Below, in pieces: positions 61,900 to 64,000 of a stretch of DNA of 64,000 nucleotides. The stretch is taken from positions 434,001 to 498,000 of the forward strand of contig NZ_JARBFX010000001.1 of the NCBI RefSeq assembly GCF_028863665.1. Reading direction: 5' to 3'. The position numbers and the translations under genes are program-made. Numbering within the stretch: the stretch's first letter is position 1; the number at the start of each line of letters is the position of its first letter. A model generated the notes under the pieces. That model made no database searches and was not told the DNA's origin. It saw only the letters and a program-made list of their open reading frames with translations. Source of the stretch: Aquabacter sediminis (lineage in GTDB: Bacteria > Pseudomonadota > Alphaproteobacteria > Rhizobiales > Xanthobacteraceae).

Positions 61900-63276
61900 T
61901 CAGAAGAATTCGAGGCTGACGCGGAACAATTGCTCCACGCGCTTGATCTGGTTGGACAGGGCAAACAGGATCACCCGGTCTTGCGCCCGCACCACCAGGT
62001 CGCCAGTGGGCAGGATCACCTCGCCGTTGCGCACGATGGCCCCGACCCGCAGGCCTTCCAGCAGATCCAGGTCGCGCAGCGGCTTGCCGACCAGCGGCGA
62101 GGTCTCCAGCGCCTCCGCCTCGATCACCTCGCCCGCGCCTTCCAGAAGCGAGTGAACGCCGCGAATGCGCCCGCGCCGCACATGCTGCAGCACCTTGGAG
62201 ACGGTGATCTGCCGCGGATTGACGTGGGCGTCGATGCCCAGGCCCCGGGCGAAGGCGGCATAGCCCTGCTCGTTCACCAGCGAGAGGATGCGCCGGGCGC
62301 CCAATTGCTTAGCCAGCAGGCAGGACAGGATGTTGATGCGGTCGTCATTGGTCAGCGAGATCATGGTGTCGGCGTCGGGCACGCCAGCCTCGTCCAGGAT
62401 CTCGCGGGCGAGCGCGTCGCCGTTCAGCACCACGGCCCGGTGCAGCACCTCGGCGATGGCTTGGGCGCGCTCGCGGGAACTTTCGATGAGCTTGACCTTG
62501 GCGGCGCTGTTCCGGCGCTCCAGCTCCTGGGCCACGTAGAGGCCGATATTGCCACCGCCGGCGATGACGATGCGCTGGCCGGGGATCTCGTCATGGCCGA
62601 AAATGGAAAGCGTACGCTTCACCTGTCCCGCCGCCGCAACGAAATAGGCGACATCCCCCGCCTGGATCGAATCCGTGCTCTTGAGCACCACCGGTTTTCC
62701 AGCCCGCTGCACGGCCACGATGGTCGCCCGCAAGTCGGGAAAAAGCTGGGTCAGCTCGCGTAGCGGGGTGTCGAGGATGGGGCAGTCCTCGGCGCAATAG
62801 ACACCCGCCACCACCACCGCGCCATCGGCGAAGTTCACCGTATCGATCGCGCCGGGCAGGGAGAGCCGCCGCAGCACCATCTCGCCCACTTCCACCTCGG
62901 GGGAGATGATGACGTCGATGGGCAGGTGGTCGCGGGAAAAGAGGTCCCGCCATTCGGGCTGGAGATAGGTCTGGGCGCGGACGCGGGCGACTTTCGTCGG
63001 CACGTTGAACAAGGCGTGCGCAACCTGGCAGGCCACCATGTTCACTTCGTCATGGAGCGTGACGGCGATGATCATGTCCGCCTGCTCCGCCCCCGCCTTG
63101 GCGAGGACATCGGGATGGGAGCCGTGGCCCACCACCCCGCGCACGTCCAGCTGCTCGGTGGCCAGCTGGATGCGACGCGGGCTCGCATCGATGATCGACA
63201 CGTCGTTCTGCTCGCCTGCGAGGCGCTCGGCAATGCCGAACCCGACCTGCCCCGCTCCGCAGATGACGACCTTCAT
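61900..63276 (-). CDS. trkA: Trk system potassium transporter TrkA
   Basis: A 458-residue regulatory subunit with two RCK (NAD-binding) domains: the first opens VVICGAGQVGFGIAERLAGE and the second IVIAGGGNIGLYVAQELE near residue 235. Each is followed by a TrkA-C ligand domain. It gates TrkH with nucleotide. The start at 63276 is the conserved methionine before KVVICGAG; five extra codons upstream are possible. It lies between ntrX and trkH, the usual alphaproteobacterial order. Confidence 0.95.
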   Translation of the reverse strand: MKVVICGAGQVGFGIAERLAGEQNDVSIIDASPRRIQLATEQLDVRGVVGHGSHPDVLAKAGAEQADMIIAVTLHDEVNMVACQVAHALFNVPTKVARVRAQTYLQPEWRDLFSRDHLPIDVIISPEVEVGEMVLRRLSLPGAIDTVNFADGAVVVAGVYCAEDCPILDTPLRELTQLFPDLRATIVAVQRAGKPVVLKSTDSIQAGDVAYFVAAAGQVKRTLSIFGHDEIPGQRIVIAGGGNIGLYVAQELERRNSAAKVKLIESSRERAQAIAEVLHRAVVLNGDALAREILDEAGVPDADTMISLTNDDRINILSCLLAKQLGARRILSLVNEQGYAAFARGLGIDAHVNPRQITVSKVLQHVRRGRIRGVHSLLEGAGEVIEAEALETSPLVGKPLRDLDLLEGLRVGAIVRNGEVILPTGDLVVRAQDRVILFALSNQIKRVEQLFRVSLEFF

Positions 63277-63378
63277 GAACGATTCCCCCAAGCCTCGAGC
63301 GAGATTAGCCGTTCGCCGCCGCCGCGCCTACAGGCCGTTCGGTCACGCCTGTATCCGCCTCGGGCGCACAAAGCGACC

Positions 63379-64000
63379 TCATCCCACCCCCAGCGCCTTC
63401 AGCTTGCGATGCAGGGCCGAGCGCTCCATGCCCACGAATTCGGCGGTGCGCGAGATGTTGCCGCCGAAGCGATTGATCTGCGCGGAAAGATATTCGCGCT
63501 CGAACACCTCCCGCGCTTCGCGAAGCGGCAGGCCCATCAGATGCTCGCCGCCGTTTCCATTGGGCAAGGTGGGCACGAGCGCGCCCACGTCGGGCGGCAG
63601 CATGGAGGCCGTGACGATGGCCTCCGGATCCCCGCCGGCCAGGATCAGCACCCGTTCCACATTGTTGCGCAACTGGCGCACATTGCCCGGCCAGTCGTGG
63701 GACTGGAGCACGGCCATTGCGTCCTCCGCGATGCGCCTGCGGGCAAGCCCCGTGGTCTGGGAAATGAGTTCGATGAAGAAATCGACGAGGTCGGGAATGT
63801 CCTCGCGGCGCTCCGCCAAGGGCGGAACGCGGATCGGCACCACCGAGAGGCGGTGATAAAGGTCCTCCCGGAACCGCCCGGCGGCGATTTCCTCCTCCAG
63901 GTTGCGCCCGGTCGAGGAGATGATGCGCACGTCCACATTCACCTTGGCGGTGCCGCCGATGCGGGTGAAGGTCTGTTCCACCAGAACGCGCAGCACCCGG
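63379..64000 (-). CDS. ntrX: Nitrogen regulation response regulator NtrX, C-terminal part (cut by window edge)
   Basis: Reverse-strand frame open to base 64000, with its 5' end outside the window. It shows the end of a sigma-54-type AAA+ domain (NVDVRIISSTGRNLEEEIAAG, FREDLYHRLSVVPI, HDWPGNVRQLRNNVERVLIL) and a Fis-type helix-turn-helix at the end (NISRTAEFVGMERSALHRKLKALG). The receiver and most of the ATPase core are missing. Identification as NtrX rather than NtrC rests on position before trkA. Confidence 0.9.
   Translation of the reverse strand, partial: RVLRVLVEQTFTRIGGTAKVNVDVRIISSTGRNLEEEIAAGRFREDLYHRLSVVPIRVPPLAERREDIPDLVDFFIELISQTTGLARRRIAEDAMAVLQSHDWPGNVRQLRNNVERVLILAGGDPEAIVTASMLPPDVGALVPTLPNGNGGEHLMGLPLREAREVFEREYLSAQINRFGGNISRTAEFVGMERSALHRKLKALGVG

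Noticed and set aside
60490-62763. Very long forward-strand open frame over trkH and trkA
   Set aside because: The translated product is low-complexity (rich in R, G, H, Q) without family resemblance, while the reverse strand encodes well-conserved TrkH and TrkA. It is a by-product of high GC codon use.

Overview
The window is about 64 kb of GC-rich bacterial chromosome. The gene content points to an alphaproteobacterium of the order Hyphomicrobiales (Rhizobiales). The main evidence is an acpXL-to-lpxXL cluster for the very-long-chain lipid A acyl group, an ntrX-trkA-trkH-aminotransferase-hfq-hflX block, an alphaproteobacterial single-cysteine DksA, an NDUFS4-like complex I subunit, a MazG, and a DUF5330 protein. 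Glutathione-dependent formaldehyde oxidation (adhC, fghA) fits a Xanthobacteraceae-like organism, but the genus is inference. Nothing suggests a plasmid, prophage, transposon or CRISPR array. Both ends cut genes: enolase on the left and ntrX on the right.

Layout. 1-9 kb: eno (partial), queF, a DUF1835 protein, a large DUF4214/RTX-like surface protein, a zinc metallopeptidase, moaB, a HXXEE membrane protein and aidB. 9-16.5 kb: hisC, then the lipid A very-long-chain acyl cluster (acpXL, fabZ-like, two ketoacyl synthases of which one lacks the catalytic cysteine, an SDR reductase, a zinc/NADPH reductase, lpxXL). 16.5-20.4 kb: a REC-GGDEF protein with both signature sites lost, an AT-rich orphan membrane protein, a tiny secreted cysteine protein and a secreted Cdh-like pyrophosphatase. 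20.5-26.6 kb: purEK, a TRAP transporter (dctPQM), a DUF5330 protein and sufE. 26.6-32 kb: a UDP-glucuronate epimerase-like gene, a MocR regulator divergent from an amidotransferase-MOSC pair, and a GntR/FCD regulator. 31.7-36 kb: the NHEJ locus ku, ligD, ku. 36-41 kb: small proteins, an EamA transporter, adhC-fghA, and a TetR-YciI pair preceded by a perfect 18-bp inverted repeat. 41-48 kb: two LysR divergons, an L,D-transpeptidase, a QseB/PmrA-type two-component pair with a matching direct-repeat box, and a 2-hydroxyacid dehydrogenase. 48-52 kb: tRNA-Arg(TCT), the NDUFS4-like gene, dksA, a MipA/OmpV porin and an FAD oxidoreductase. 52-64 kb: sixA-like, ycjX-ycjF, trmO, mazG, a DGPF protein, hflX, hfq, an aminotransferase, trkH, trkA and ntrX (partial).

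Most genes are housekeeping or regulatory. The envelope recurs as a theme: lipid A acylation, LpsL-like sugar supply, MipA, L,D-transpeptidase, a secreted Cdh-like enzyme and a DUF4214 surface protein. Several short divergent regulons have visible operators. I found no clear new multi-gene defence or mobile system. The best candidates for novelty are the catalytic-residue-free ketoacyl synthase in the lipid A cluster, the MocR/amidotransferase/MOSC module, and the AT-rich membrane protein with its small secreted neighbour.
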